This document shows positions 43,571 through 55,332 of a DNA stretch of 64,000 bases, piece after piece; the first letter of the stretch is position 1, and every line of letters begins with the position of its first letter. Where the stretch lies: positions 96,475,463 through 96,539,462 of the forward strand of contig NC_083570.1 in NCBI RefSeq assembly GCF_027579695.1, in the 5' to 3' direction. The translations under genes and the position numbers were made by a program. The notes beneath the pieces are model-generated. The model was not told the origin of the DNA. It made no database searches and saw nothing but the letters and a program-made list of their open reading frames with translations. Source of the stretch: Neoarius graeffei. Its lineage: Eukaryota; Chordata; Actinopteri; Siluriformes; Ariidae.

Positions 43571-45752
43571 ATTCAATCCTTATTAAGGGAAGATAAACAA
43601 ATTATGCCTATCAGTAAAGACTCCTAGACAGTTCTAGGATTTATTTAAAGAGAAATGCATGTTGTGTACTACAAGTGTTTAATTGTCCATAATTAATATT
43701 GAAGGTTATTGTTTTATTATATCTAAATTCTTTCAAGTAAAATATGTCACAGACATTTCTCAGTTCATGCACCCAGACTCCTTACTTATATTTTATAATG
43801 TTACCAAAATTTATTCCCTGATGATTAAGCAACCAAATACAATGTGTTCAAAAATAATTTGACTGTCAATGTATTTAATTTCAATATGCTTATTACTCTG
43901 TTACTGAAAGGCAAACCACAACCATCAATTGTCCTTGTTCAGCATTTCCTCCCCCCGGACAATTTCCTTAACACACTAAAAAATGATAGATGATACTGGA
44001 TTAGAGCACTGTGATCTTCCGTGTAACTGTGAGAAAGGTGAAAACCTGATCACCAATTTGTATAACATTGCTATCATGGATATTAGGAGAGTAGCATAAT
44101 GGCAGTTACTGTATTCAGATTTTAAAAACTGACTTTAAGAGCATCACCTTACCAATATGCCCCTGAAAATGCTGGAAAACACTGAAACCCTGAGAGGTAA
44201 ATGTAAGATTGTTTAGCATGGTGAGACAGAGATGTTTTCCCTTTAATCCCACTCATGCAGTTATCATTTTTGTTTGCACCTGTCTGAAATATTTTCTAAT
44301 AAATTTAGCTGGTGCTATTTCCCAAAATATAAGGAAAATAGTAGCTTTATTTAAATGACCACAACCCTAACTAGAGAGTGACCAAGAATGAATGAATATT
44401 ACAAATGCATTGCATATTAATGAATGTGGTATTTGTCCTGGAAGCTTCATATTTAATTGCTCACTTGGAAAAAACTTTCTATTTTTATCTGTATTTGTAC
44501 GTATCTGTTTATACCACATTACCTGCATCATCCAAGTAATGTATTTGTAGTATTTGGTTACACTCCAATGGTTATGGTCTCCAAAGTTGTGAGTTGTATA
44601 CAACTTTTTTTTTTCTAAAAAAAAAAATTAGTTCTTAATTGAGGTTTAAAGTTCAAAATGTATGAAGTATTATAGAGCCAGTTTGAGGGCACAACTACTG
44701 AATTCACATAAACACTCTCAGAGAACAGGTTGCAAGAATTGAAAATTTAAAACAAGTCAAGAAAACGACATCTGCAGTTTCAGATGCCTTCATGGAAAAT
44801 CCCTAGCAGGAAAAGTATCGCTTAATTATGATGAATAGACTCTAGGTGCAAGGCTTTTTCTGATGTTTTGAAATGCGAGAACCTGGACATCATTTGAATC
44901 TGAGCAAGTAGTCAAAACTATTTCCTGACATCTAACAGAGGACAGGTCATCTAACTCCCTGTGGGAGCCACCATGTTACTCTGTGGACGCTAATAGACTG
45001 TCTAATCTACTGCCAAACATCTGAACATGAACCAATGATCCTGAGACAAATGGAGAACAAATTGTGTGATGATAAAAGACTTGGGTTTGAATTTGCTCTG
45101 ATTATTTTTCACTTTTAATGGTACTTTAATGTCATATGTTTTGTTATACATTTTATAAATCCTTTTCTAACATGCAGCTTTTTAGCAGATGCTTATCTTT
45201 TATTATTTTAAAAGCCAAGCCTTGGTAAAAACACTGCTAAGAGTGCCAAAAACGTTAGTGTGCTGAGAAACTAACACTGAAAAGATGTGTTAAGAATCAA
45301 AATTACTGCATTTGATTTACGTAGATGTAAAAGTCAATCAAGATTTTACAATAAAATTGTAAAAAAAAAAATTCAAGTATTTTATGCAAACCATCACTAC
45401 AAGCTCAGAGTACATTATTTAAAGCCATGATTGTGGCTACATATAAAGCAGTACCTTGACTCCCAGGTCAAGGCCACTGTGAGCTGTAGCTCTCTAAAAA
45501 TAATTGTTTAGTATGAAATGAATATCATATGTGAGAAACACACAGTGAGACAGGTGGATCACTTGAGACTGTCCTTGACTTTCAGTAAGTCTATGTGATA
45601 GACATTGGGAGGATATTTACTGACATTTCTTAATGTGAAGTCATTTAAAATAAAATAAAAATAAAATCTACAGTACTTTAGAACCAATGAATCAGCAGCA
45701 TGAACATGCACTTTTAAGCTTATAAATAAATAATGCTGCAATATTAATTATT
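43571..45752. other. intergenic, no gene seen
   Basis: Long AT-rich stretch without supported exons or recognised repeat ends. It contains the first copy of a 35-bp direct repeat at 44920-44954. Confidence 0.45.
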
Positions 45753-45754
45753 GA

Positions 45755-46110
45755 GCGGCACGGTGGTGCAGTGGTTAGCGCTGTCGCCTCACAGCAAGAA
45801 GGTCTGGGTTCGAGCCCCGTGGCCGGCGAGGGCCTTTCTGTGTGGAGTTTGCATGTTGTCCGCGTGGGTTTCCTCCGGGTGCTCCGGTTTCCCCCACACT
45901 CCAAAGACATGCAGGTTAGGTTAACTGGTGGCTTTAAATTGACCGTAGGTGTGAATGGGTGTATATGTGTCAGCCCTGTGATGACCTGGCAACTTGTCCA
46001 GGGTGTACCCCGCCTTTCACCCGTAGTCAGCTGGGATGGGCTCCAGCTTGCCTGCGACCCTGTAGAACAGGATAAAGCAGCTAGAGATAATGAGATGAGA
46101 GATGAGATGA
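45755..46110 (+). mobile_element. V-SINE, full length
   Basis: Head GCGGCACGGTGGTGCAGTGG, A and B boxes, core, and tail GAGATAATGAGATGAGAGATG. Confidence 0.92.
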
Positions 46111-46485
46111 ATTCCATATACAGTATGTTCCAGATGTTATTTCATAGTTTTAATGTCATCAGTATTGTTCTACAATGTAGAACAGTCAAAATACAGAAAA
46201 AAACCTATGAATGAGTAGGTGTGTCCAAACTTTTGACTGACACTGTATGTATATTATTTCTGAGACTGCTGTTTTTGTTTTTCATTTATTTAAGCAAAGG
46301 TGATCACACCAAATACTGACTTTCATTTATTACGGTTTGCTGTTCTTTATAGCATTTTTTTTTTAATGCAGAAACATTTAATTTTATGAAAAAAAAAACC
46401 AATAGAAGTCTCAGGTACAAGTTGTGCGATTTCATCAAGAAATTAGTTGAACCATGAGTTGCAGAACCAGCTACAGTTCTTCTGT

Positions 46486-46775
46486 AAAAAACTCAGCAGC
46501 CTTATGATTTTTCTATGTATGTATTTATTTAAGCAAACTCCAGCAGCCTTATGTTTTTTGTTTTCTTTTGTCTCCCCCCCCCCCAAAAAAAAAAAAAAAA
46601 AAAAAACAGCAGCCTTATGGGCTTGCTTTATTTACTTACTTACTTACTTACTTATTTTTCCAGGAAAATCTAGCAGCCTTATGGTTGGTTGGTTATTTAT
46701 TTATTTATTTATTTATTTATTATTAGCAAACTCCAGCAGCCTTATGTTTTTTTGTTTTGTTTTGTTGTCTCCCCC

Positions 46776-46806
<31 letters not shown>

Positions 46807-46828
46807 AAGACCCAACAGCCTTATGGGC

Positions 46829-46884
<56 letters not shown>

Positions 46885-47045
46885 TTTTTCCAGGAAAACC
46901 CAGCAGCCTTATGGTTGGTTGGTTGGTTGGTTGCTTACTTACTTTTTCCAGGAAAATCTAACAGCCTTATGGTTGGATGGTTCTTTATTTATTTATTATT
47001 AGCAAGCTCCAGCAGCCTTATGTTTTTTGTTTTGTTTTGTTGCCC

Positions 47046-47076
<31 letters not shown>

Positions 47077-47091
47077 AACAGCCTTATGGGC

Positions 47092-47126
<35 letters not shown>

Positions 47127-47160
47127 TTCCAGGAAAACCCAGCAGCCTTATGGTTGGCTA

Positions 47161-47236
<76 letters not shown>

Positions 47237-47402
47237 TTTTTCCAGGAAAATCTAGCAGCCTTATGGTTGGTTGGTTGGTTGGTTGGTTGGTTATTTATTT
47301 ATTTATTTATTTATTTATTATTAGCAAACTCCAGCAGCCTTATGTTTTTTTTGTTTTGTTGCCCCCCCCCCCCCCAAAAAAAAAAACAGCAGCCTTATGG
47401 GC

Positions 47403-47438
<36 letters not shown>

Positions 47439-47530
47439 TTTTTCCAGGAAAACCCAGCAGCCTTATGGTTGGTTGGTTAATTATTTATTTATTTAGCAGC
47501 AAATCCCAGCAGCCTTATGGGTTTTTTTTT
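46486..47530 (+). repeat. higher-order compound satellite built on CAGCAGCCTTATGG
   Basis: About 16 copies of (A)GCAGCCTTATG serve as joints between three kinds of low-complexity block in a recurring order: T/G-rich plus C-run plus A-run; then (TTAC)n ending TTATTTTTCCAGGAAAA; then (GGTT)n(ATTT)n ending ATTATTAGCAAACTCC. The order repeats four times with length variation. An apparent 349-codon open frame through it is a by-product of the tetranucleotide repeats (long Thr-Tyr-Leu-Leu runs) and should not be annotated as a protein. Confidence 0.85.
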
Positions 47531-47644
47531 CCTGAAAAGTTGCCCTTGTGTAATATCCTGCTTTCTTTACTGACAGATGACATTTTTTGTGTCACGTTTC
47601 TGCGACAATTTCCTGACATCTAACAGAGGACAGGTCATCTAATT

Positions 47645-48672
47645 TATTATGTGCAGAAAATCTGAAATGTTTTTGTACTGACTTGATAAGGAGTCATCAA
47701 TTCAAACTCTGTGTATAACAAAGTTTGTCTTATAAATAAATAAACAGATAAATAAAAGAGTGCCTCAGACTTTTCCACAGTACTGTATAGCAAGGTCAGA
47801 TCTGGGTTCTCAGGGAGTAAATATCTAAAGCACCTAACTGACTATTGTGATAACAGTGTGGATGCCGTTGAGTCTGGGAGTTCCAGGATAACAGCGGATA
47901 TGCAGGTGAAGAGGCGGAAACACGGCAGTCCTGGTTTCAGTAAGCCAGACCAATTTAGATAAGACCCATTGGGCCATTTCAGCCCTCAGCCCGAGAATAC
48001 CCTCTGCAGGTCACCAAGGAGGAAGTTTTTAAGAAGTCTTATCCTCTTTTTTTATCTGTTGCATGGAAGCTCGTTGTTGAAAGACAAACCCTGAGACAGA
48101 AACGCGCTTATAAGAAGTCGCACCCATGGCATCCAAGGTGTAATTTTATAAACCAGGCTAATATCAAAAATTAGCAAGCAGTCAAACCATTAGGCCAAAT
48201 TCTGTAAGAGCTCCAGTTAAGAAAGGTACAATTGTTGACATGTTTTTCTTTTGCATTCCATTGAAAGAAAAATGCGTAAAACTCTCTGTTTAAGCTTCTT
48301 CTTCAAGTTTTTTTTTCCTCCTGCTTCTTTTCCCTTCAGCATTGTCACCCACCCACACACACAAAGTGGAAGAGGCGGACAGCAGGAGTCTGTTCATAAA
48401 TCATCCTGAGAAAAAACAGCTTTCCATAAGCTTAGGCGAGTTTACATTATTTCGCCAATTATTGCTGCGGTGGCCTGCAGCACTGCTCACTCTGCACTGC
48501 GCGCAAAAGTGCTGGCGTTCATTCATCAGACACGGGCAGATCTTCCCCTAAAAACACTATAAACACGCAGCCGGAGCCGGAGACACGGCGGGACCATTTA
48601 CACTGGCATACAGCGCCAATCGGGGGAGATAAAAACAAACGATAATGCTGTCTGTCTGCCGTGAGGAATTAC

Positions 48673-48712
<40 letters not shown>

Positions 48713-48900
48713 AGGACAGGCCGAAGCGTGCCAAGCTTCTTGCTTTCACACCCGGGCCAAAACTGCTGGAGACTGTGTTTAGCCCAGAGTAACAGACTGG
48801 ACATAAATTTAGCATCAGATTTGTTTAAAACATTTTCCATTAGAATTTTAGAGAATTCGGCCAGTATAATTTTCAGGCTTTTAGATATAATGATGTCGCA
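47645..48900. promoter_or_regulatory. repeat-poor segment with candidate regulatory islands
   Basis: Two high-complexity stretches, about 47820-48240 and 48340-48580, have higher GC than the surroundings and match no other part of the window. The first includes AATTTAGATAAGACCCATTG, a good GATA-factor site, and GTCTTATCCTC, an inverted one. nkx2.5 enhancers are known to use GATA sites. A (CT)n microsatellite is at 48673-48708. Enhancer status is inference only. Confidence 0.3.
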
Positions 48901-49029
48901 CTGGTCTCTTTAAAACCAGTTTGATATCAGAATAAAAATAAACACGGACTATATAAAAACAGTGCCTTAATTTATTTCGGAGAAAAATGTTTCTTGAAAG
49001 CAGTTAAGGCTCTAAGGTTCTACATTCAG

Positions 49030-49365
49030 GGTGGCTGTAGTGGTTAGCGCTGTCGCCTCACAGCAAGAAGGTCCTGGGTTCGAGCCCAGCAACCGATGAG
49101 GCTCTTTCTGTGTGGAGTTTGCATGCTGTCTGTGTGGGTTTCCTCTGGGTGATCCGGTTTCCCCCAAAGACATGCAAGTTAGGCTAATTGTTGGCTCTAA
49201 ATTGACCATAGGTGTGAATGCTTGTTTGTGTCAGCCCTGCGATGACCTGGTGACTTGTCCAGGGTGTACCCCACCTCTCACCCATAGTCAGCTGGGATAG
49301 GCTCCAGCTTGCCTGTGACCCTGTCAAACAGGATAAGCAGCTACAGATAATGGATGGATGGATAT
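49030..49365 (+). mobile_element. V-SINE, GGAT-tail subfamily
   Basis: GGCTGTAGTGGTTAGCGCTG head, core with a small deletion, tail CTACAGATAATGGATGGATG. Confidence 0.88.
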
Positions 49366-49501
49366 CGTATTTGTCACTTTTAAACAACCTCCAGTTTGAT
49401 ATCAGAATAAAAATTAACACAGACTATAAAAACGATGCCTTAATTTATTTCAGGGAAGAATGTTTCTTGAAAGGCGTGAAGGCTCTAAGGTTCTACATTC
49501 A

Positions 49502-49816
49502 GGGCAGCATGGTGGTGTAGTGGTTAGCACTGTCGCCTCACAGCAAGAAGGTCCTGGGTTTGAGCCCAGCAGCCGATGAGGGCCTTTCTGTGTGGAGTTT
49601 GCATGTTCTCCCTGTGTCTGCGTGGGTTTCCTCCGGGTGCTCCGGTTTCCCCCACAGTCCAAAGACATGCAAGTTAGGCTAATTGGTGGCTCTAAATTGA
49701 CCGTAGATGTGAATGCTTGTTTGTGTCTATGTGTCAGCCCTGCAATAACCTGGCGACTTGTCCAGGGTGTACCCCGCCTCTCGCCCATAGTCAGCTGGGA
49801 TAGGCTCCAGCTTGAT
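49502..49816 (+). mobile_element. V-SINE, 3'-truncated
   Basis: Head GGGCAGCATGGTGGTGTAGT, full core, ending at GATAGGCTCCAGCTTG without a tail. Confidence 0.88.
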
Positions 49817-50165
49817 TAAATGTAGGCTGCTTCAATCCACTATTTGTTTGGGGTACCTATAATTGGCCTGACCTTTGGAACTCGGCTGCTGTTGGGTGGA
49901 TGTGGGTGGCTGCTGGTTTGTTGTCATCTGTTATCGCATGCTGATAACAGTTGGTGACACCGCGATCTGTCAGTGAAAGACAGTACAGGTTTCAAGTTTC
50001 TGCACGATGGCATCTTGGCGCACTCACTCTCTAAAGATTGTTCTCAACCCCGTTTCCCTGAAAGAACTATAGGCCCATTATAACAAATAAAACAAACAGT
50101 TACATGATCAATCTGATTAACGTTAAGACTTAAAGGTTTTCGGTCCAATGGTCCAAAACAGCAGG
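49817..50165. other. intergenic, no gene seen
   Basis: Unique-looking sequence with no supported feature. Confidence 0.4.
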
Positions 50166-50171
50166 AGTAAA

Positions 50172-50236
50172 AACTATACTATACTATACTATACTATACT
50201 ATACTATACTATACTATACTATACTATACTATACTA
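50172..50236. repeat. (ACTAT)13 pentanucleotide repeat
   Basis: A pure pentanucleotide run. The same pentamer array occurs at 62203-62275, next to a sequence-related inverted-repeat element. Confidence 0.95.
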
Positions 50237-50333
50237 TGCAGTAGCTTTAGCCTTGATTTGGTACTATAAGGGCTCAATGCAAAACAGTACTTAAAATCTG
50301 TACTCTGCACTGTGAAAAGATGAGTTCAAAAAA

Positions 50334-50387
50334 GCTTTTTTCATGGTATATTAGCTATATTCCATTCTGATATACCATGAAAAAAGC

Positions 50388-50390
<3 letters not shown>
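50334..50390. repeat. hairpin-forming short palindrome
   Basis: GCTTTTTTCATGGTATAT and ATATACCATGAAAAAAGC are perfect inverses around a 19-bp loop, adjacent to an (ATT)n run (50390-50431). Confidence 0.8.
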
Positions 50391-51188
<798 letters not shown>

Positions 51189-52462
51189 CCGACTCAAGTC
51201 ACAGCTGTGGCTCCGTGAGCACTTCTGTGTGTGTAGATCTACAGTGGTGCTTGAAAGGTTGTGAACCCTTTAGAATTTTCTATATTTCTGCATAAATATG
51301 ACCTAAAACATCATCCGATTTTCACACAAGTCCTAAAAGTAGACAAAGAGAAACCAGTTAAACAAATGAGCCAAAAATATTATACTTGGTCATTTAATTA
51401 TTGAGGAAAATGATCCAATATTACATATCTGTGAGTGGCAAAAATATGTGAACCTTTACTTTTAGTATCTGGTGTGACCCCCTTGTGCAGCAATAACTGC
51501 AACTAAACATTTCTGGTAACTGTTGATCAGTCCTGCACACCGGCTTGGAGGAATTTTAGCCCATTTCTCCATACAAAACAGATTCCACTCTGGGATGTTG
51601 GTGGGTTTCCTCACATGAACTGCTCACTTCAGGTCCTTCCACAACATTTCGGTTGGATTAAGGTCAGGACTTTGACTTGGCCATTCCAAAACATTAACTT
51701 TATTCTTCTTTAACCATTCTTTGGTAGAACAACTTGTGTTCTTAAGGTCATTGTCTTGCTGCATGACCCACCTTCTCTTGAGATTCAGTTCATGGACAGA
51801 TGTCCTGACATTTTCCTTTAGAATTCACTGGTATAATTCAGAATTCATTGTTCCGTCAATGATGGCAAGCCGTCCTGGCCCAGATGCAGCAAAACCGGCC
51901 CAAACCATGATACTACCACCACCATGTTTCACAGATGGGATAAGGTTCTTATGCTGGAATGTCATGTTTTCCTTTCTCCAAACATAACGCTTCTCATTTA
52001 AACCAAAAAGTTCTATTTTGGTCTCATCCATCCACAAAACATTTTTTCAATAGCCTTCTGGCTTGTCCATGTGATCTTTAGCAAACTGCACAGGAGCAGC
52101 AATATTCTTTTTGGAGAGCAGTGGCTTTCTCCTTGCAACCCTGCCATGCACACCATTGTTGTTCAGTGTTCTCCTGATGGTGGACTCATAAACATTAACA
52201 TTAGCCAATGTGAGAGAGGTCTTCAGTTGCTTAGAAGTTACCCTGGGGTCCTTTGTGGCCTCGCCAACTATTGCACGCCTTGCTCTTGGAGTGATCTTTG
52301 TTGGTCAACCACTCCTGGGGAGGGTAACAATGGTCTTGAATTTTCTCCATTTGTATACAATCTGTTTGACTGTGGATTGGTGGAGTCCAAACTCTTTAGA
52401 GATGGTTTTGTAACCTTTTCTAGCCTCATGAGCATCATCAACGCTTTTTCTGATGTTCTCAG

Positions 52463-52783
52463 TGTAGGACTCCCTTGTGTGGGTGGAGCACAGAGGACGG
52501 CAGGACAGGGATCAAGTTCCCAAAATAGCGTTTATTGCTAGACTTTTCAGTTTCAACAATACTTCATTCAAACAGACGCACGCACGCACACACACACCGC
52601 CGGCATCTGGTTCAGGGATCAGATCCCTCCGCTCTCACTCTCCCTCCTCATATAGGGCGCGGTCACTGGGAAGACACAAAAACACAGGTTAATTGCTCTC
52701 AGGTGAAGTGATTCTGCCACTTACCTTCCCTGACCCCGCCCTCCTGTCACAGACCAGTGCTTGACCACGCCCCCGCTGCCACA
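52463..52783 (-). repeat. Gypsy 3' LTR
   Basis: 321 bp. On the minus strand it runs TGTGGCAGCGGGGGCGTGG to GGGAGTCCTACA. AGCAATAAACGC near 52535-52546 supplies a polyadenylation signal, and CTATATGAGGAGG a TATA-like core. A purine-rich tract (GGGCGGTGGGGGTA) precedes it and could be the polypurine primer. Confidence 0.92.
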
Positions 52784-52800
52784 TACCCCCACCGCCCGAC

Positions 52801-54991
52801 TCAGGCCGGGTGCCCGTCCGGCCTGCAGCCGACTCCGCCCCCCCCTTGACGGGAGAGGAAGTCCGCCACGACCATCTGCGCCCCCGGCCTGTGGACCACC
52901 TTGAAGTTGAAGGGTTGGAGTGCCAGATACCAATGGGTGATCCCCGCATTGGCATCCTTCATGCGGTGGAGCCACTGGAGGGGCGCGTGGTCCGAACAGA
53001 GGGTGAAAGGGCGCCCCAGCAGGTAGTAACGGAGGGCGAGGACCGCCCACTTGATCGCCAGGCACTCCTTTTCAATCGTGCTGTAGTGCCCCTCACGCAC
53101 TGACAGCTTCCGACTGATGTACAGGACTGGGCGGTCCTCCCCCTCCACCTGCTGGGACAAAACAGCCCCCAGCCCTCTGTCCGACACATCCGTCTGTAAC
53201 ATAAAAGGGAGAGAGAAGTCAGGGGAGTGTAAAAGTGGCCCCCCACACAGTGCAGCCTTTACCTCAGAGAAAGCCCGCTGACACTGCTCCGTCCACTGGA
53301 CTGGATCTGGCGCTCCCTTTTTAGTGAGGTCAGTCAGCGGGCTGGTGACGTCCGAATAATTAGGTATAAACCTACGATAGTAGCCAGCCAGCCCCAGGAA
53401 CTGTGTCACCCCCTTTTTGGTCTTGGGCCTCGGGCAGGCCGCAATCGCCGCTATCTTATTAATTTGGGGACGCACCTGCCCGTTGCCCAAGTGGAAGCCC
53501 AGATACCTTACTTCCACCCGCCCAATTGCACACTTCTTTGGGTTGGCAGTGAGTCCCGCCCGCCTCAGCGACCTAAGGACGGCCCTCAGGTGTTGCAGAT
53601 GCCGCTGCCAGTCATTACTATAAATGATAATATCATCCAAATATGCGGCCGCATAGGTGGCGTGGGGCCGGAGGACCCTGTCCATCAGCCACTGAAACGT
53701 AGCGGGCGCCCCAAACAGCCCAAACGGAAGTGTGACGAACTGGTGTAAGCCGAACGGTGTGGAAAAAGCCATTTTCTCCCGGGATAATGGAGTCAAGGGG
53801 ATCTGCCAATATCCCTTCGTCAAATCCAGTGTCGAGTAAAAGCGAGCCGTGCCTAGTCGATCGAGCAGCTCATCAATACGAGGCATTGGGTACGCATCGA
53901 ATTTAGACACCGCGTTGACTTTTCTATAGTCCACACAGAACCAGACCGAGCCGTCGGCCTTGGGAACCAAGACCACCGGGCTGCTCCAGTCACTGTGGGA
54001 CTCCTCGACGATGCCCATTTCGAGCATGGCCTGAAGTTCTTCCCGAACCACCTTTTTTTTGTGTTCGGGTAGCCTGTAAGGGCGGCTACGCACTACCACC
54101 CCCGGGGGCGTCTCTATGTGGTGTTCTATGAGGTTAGTGCGACCGGGCAGGGGCGAGAACACATCCGAAAACTCGGCCTGCAACTGGGCGACCTCCGTGA
54201 GTTGGGTCGGGGAGAGGTGGTCTCCACAGGGGACCGGAGAGGTACGTGATGCCAATGTCATCTGCTGTCCTGCCGCCGGGACAGCCGCCAGATGATCCTC
54301 CGCCAGCTCGACTGCCTGATCCAGCGACACCGGGCGGTGGCACTGGATCCACTCCACGGTTCCTGCTGGTAAGCGGGCGATGAACTGTTCCAGTACCACC
54401 TGGTCGACGATTCCCTCGGCGTCGCGATCGTTGGCCCTCAGCCACCGCCAGCAGGCGTCCCGGAGCTGCTGGCCGAACGCGAACAGCCGGCCGACTTCCT
54501 CCAATTGCAGCACGCGGAAGCGCTGGCGCTGTTGTTCCTGTGTGCGCCCCATGCGCTGGAGAACGGCCCGGCGGAGGTCCGCGTAGGCCAGCCGGCGGTC
54601 GGCGGGGAGCTGTAGCGCAGCCAGCTGTGCCTCTCCCGTGAGCAGGGGGAGGAGGCGCGCTGCGCGCTGCTCCATCGGCCACCCCGAGGCATTGGCGACC
54701 TGTTCAAACAACGTGAGGAACGCCTCGGGGGTCGTCCTGCGGGCCCATCTTGGTGACAGTGAGGGGAGACGGGTCCGCGGCCGGAGCGCTGGTGGGCCCC
54801 GCCGACGCGAGGAGATGCCGGAACGCCTTGCGATCTTCCTGCTGGGCCAGCACCAGGGCTTCGAAGCGCCGTTCTTGTTCCTTTCGGAGTGTGACGAGCG
54901 CCTGGTGCTGGCTTTGCTGAGCCGTGGCGAGGGCGTGGACCAGGTCGGTGAACGGGGAGGATTCCATGGGGCTGCTGGGTTGGTGCTCCAC
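52801..54991 (-). pseudogene. Gypsy gag-pol remnant: SCAN-like gag, RT, RNase H
   Basis: The gag start is likely the ATG at 54991 (MEHQPSS), followed by a charged, probably coiled-coil stretch. A frameshift near 54745 moves the frame to one that stays open to 52801. In that frame a SCAN-like gag segment (about 54732-54280, with EAFLTLFEQV and LEQFIARLP) is followed almost directly by reverse transcriptase (about 54130-53590: LDLTKGYWQIPL, LPFGLFGAPATFQ, YLDDIIIYS) and RNase H (about 53220-52850: TDVSDRGLGAVLSQ, TIEKECLAI). Gag zinc knuckle, protease and integrase are missing. RT in this family copies element RNA. Expected to be inactive because of the frameshift and losses. Confidence 0.88.
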
Positions 54992-54992
54992 T

Positions 54993-55010
54993 TCCCGGGT
55001 TTCGGCACCA
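54993..55010 (-). promoter_or_regulatory. primer-binding site, tRNA-Phe type
   Basis: TGGTGCCGAAACCCGGGA on the minus strand, one base inside the 5' LTR. It is the complement of the 3' end of eukaryotic tRNA-Phe including CCA. It sets the orientation of the element and its priming tRNA. Confidence 0.85.
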
Positions 55011-55011
55011 C

Positions 55012-55332
55012 TGTAGGACTCCCTTGTGTGGGTGGAGCACAGAGGACGGCAGGACAGGGATCAAGTTCCCAAAATAGCGTTTATTGCTAGACTTTTCAGT
55101 TTCAACAATACTTCATTCAAACAGACGCACGCACACACACACACACTGCCGGCGTCTGGTTCAGGGATCAGATCCCTCCGCTCTCACTCTCCCTCCTCAT
55201 ATAGGGCGCGGTCACTGGGAAGACACACAAACACAGGTTAATTGCTCTCAGGTGAAGTGATTCTGCCACTTACCTTCCCTAACCCCGCCCTCCTGTCACA
55301 GACCAGTGCTTGACCACGCCCCCGCTGCCACA
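55012..55332 (-). repeat. Gypsy 5' LTR
   Basis: 321 bp, nearly identical to the LTR at 52463-52783, with a handful of differences (for example AACCCC for GACCCC near 55281). This suggests a fairly recent insertion. Confidence 0.92.

Larger units (their letters stand above)
48916..49816 (+). repeat. tandem duplication of flank plus V-SINE
   Basis: About 115 bp of flank (CCAGTTTGATATCAGAATAA to GGTTCTACATTCAGGG) precedes each of two V-SINEs (49030-49365 and 49502-49816), with an offset of 475 bp. The duplicated flank shows that the unit was copied together. The two SINEs have since diverged, and the second lost its 3' end. Confidence 0.8.
52463..55332 (-). mobile_element. Gypsy LTR retrotransposon, internally deleted (Gmr1-like)
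   Basis: Two 321-bp LTRs (52463-52783 and 55012-55332) start TG and end CA, with 5-bp target duplication CTCAG (52458-52462 and 55333-55337). The LTRs are nearly identical. The interior is only 2.23 kb and holds gag and RT-RNase H on the minus strand; zinc knuckle, protease and integrase are missing. RNase H ends directly against the 3' LTR, which fits Gmr1-type elements, in which integrase lies upstream of RT. It cannot be autonomous. Confidence 0.9.

Noticed and set aside
46447-47623. Long open frames (up to 349 codons) rich in Thr-Tyr-Leu-Leu, Pro and Gly-Trp-Leu runs
   Set aside because: They are translations of (TTAC)n, C-runs and (GGTT)n in the compound satellite; the same happens in all three frames, and there is no start context, splice site or protein family.
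52071-52541. Plus-strand frame of 156 codons, repeated at 59003-59458
   Set aside because: Antisense of the Tc1 family IV transposase; the coding strand is minus.
53417-53748. Plus-strand frames inside the Gypsy element, and other-frame minus ORFs such as 54438-55064
   Set aside because: Shadows of the GC-rich RT/gag coding strand. Only the frame with RT and RNase H motifs, and the gag start frame, have family support.
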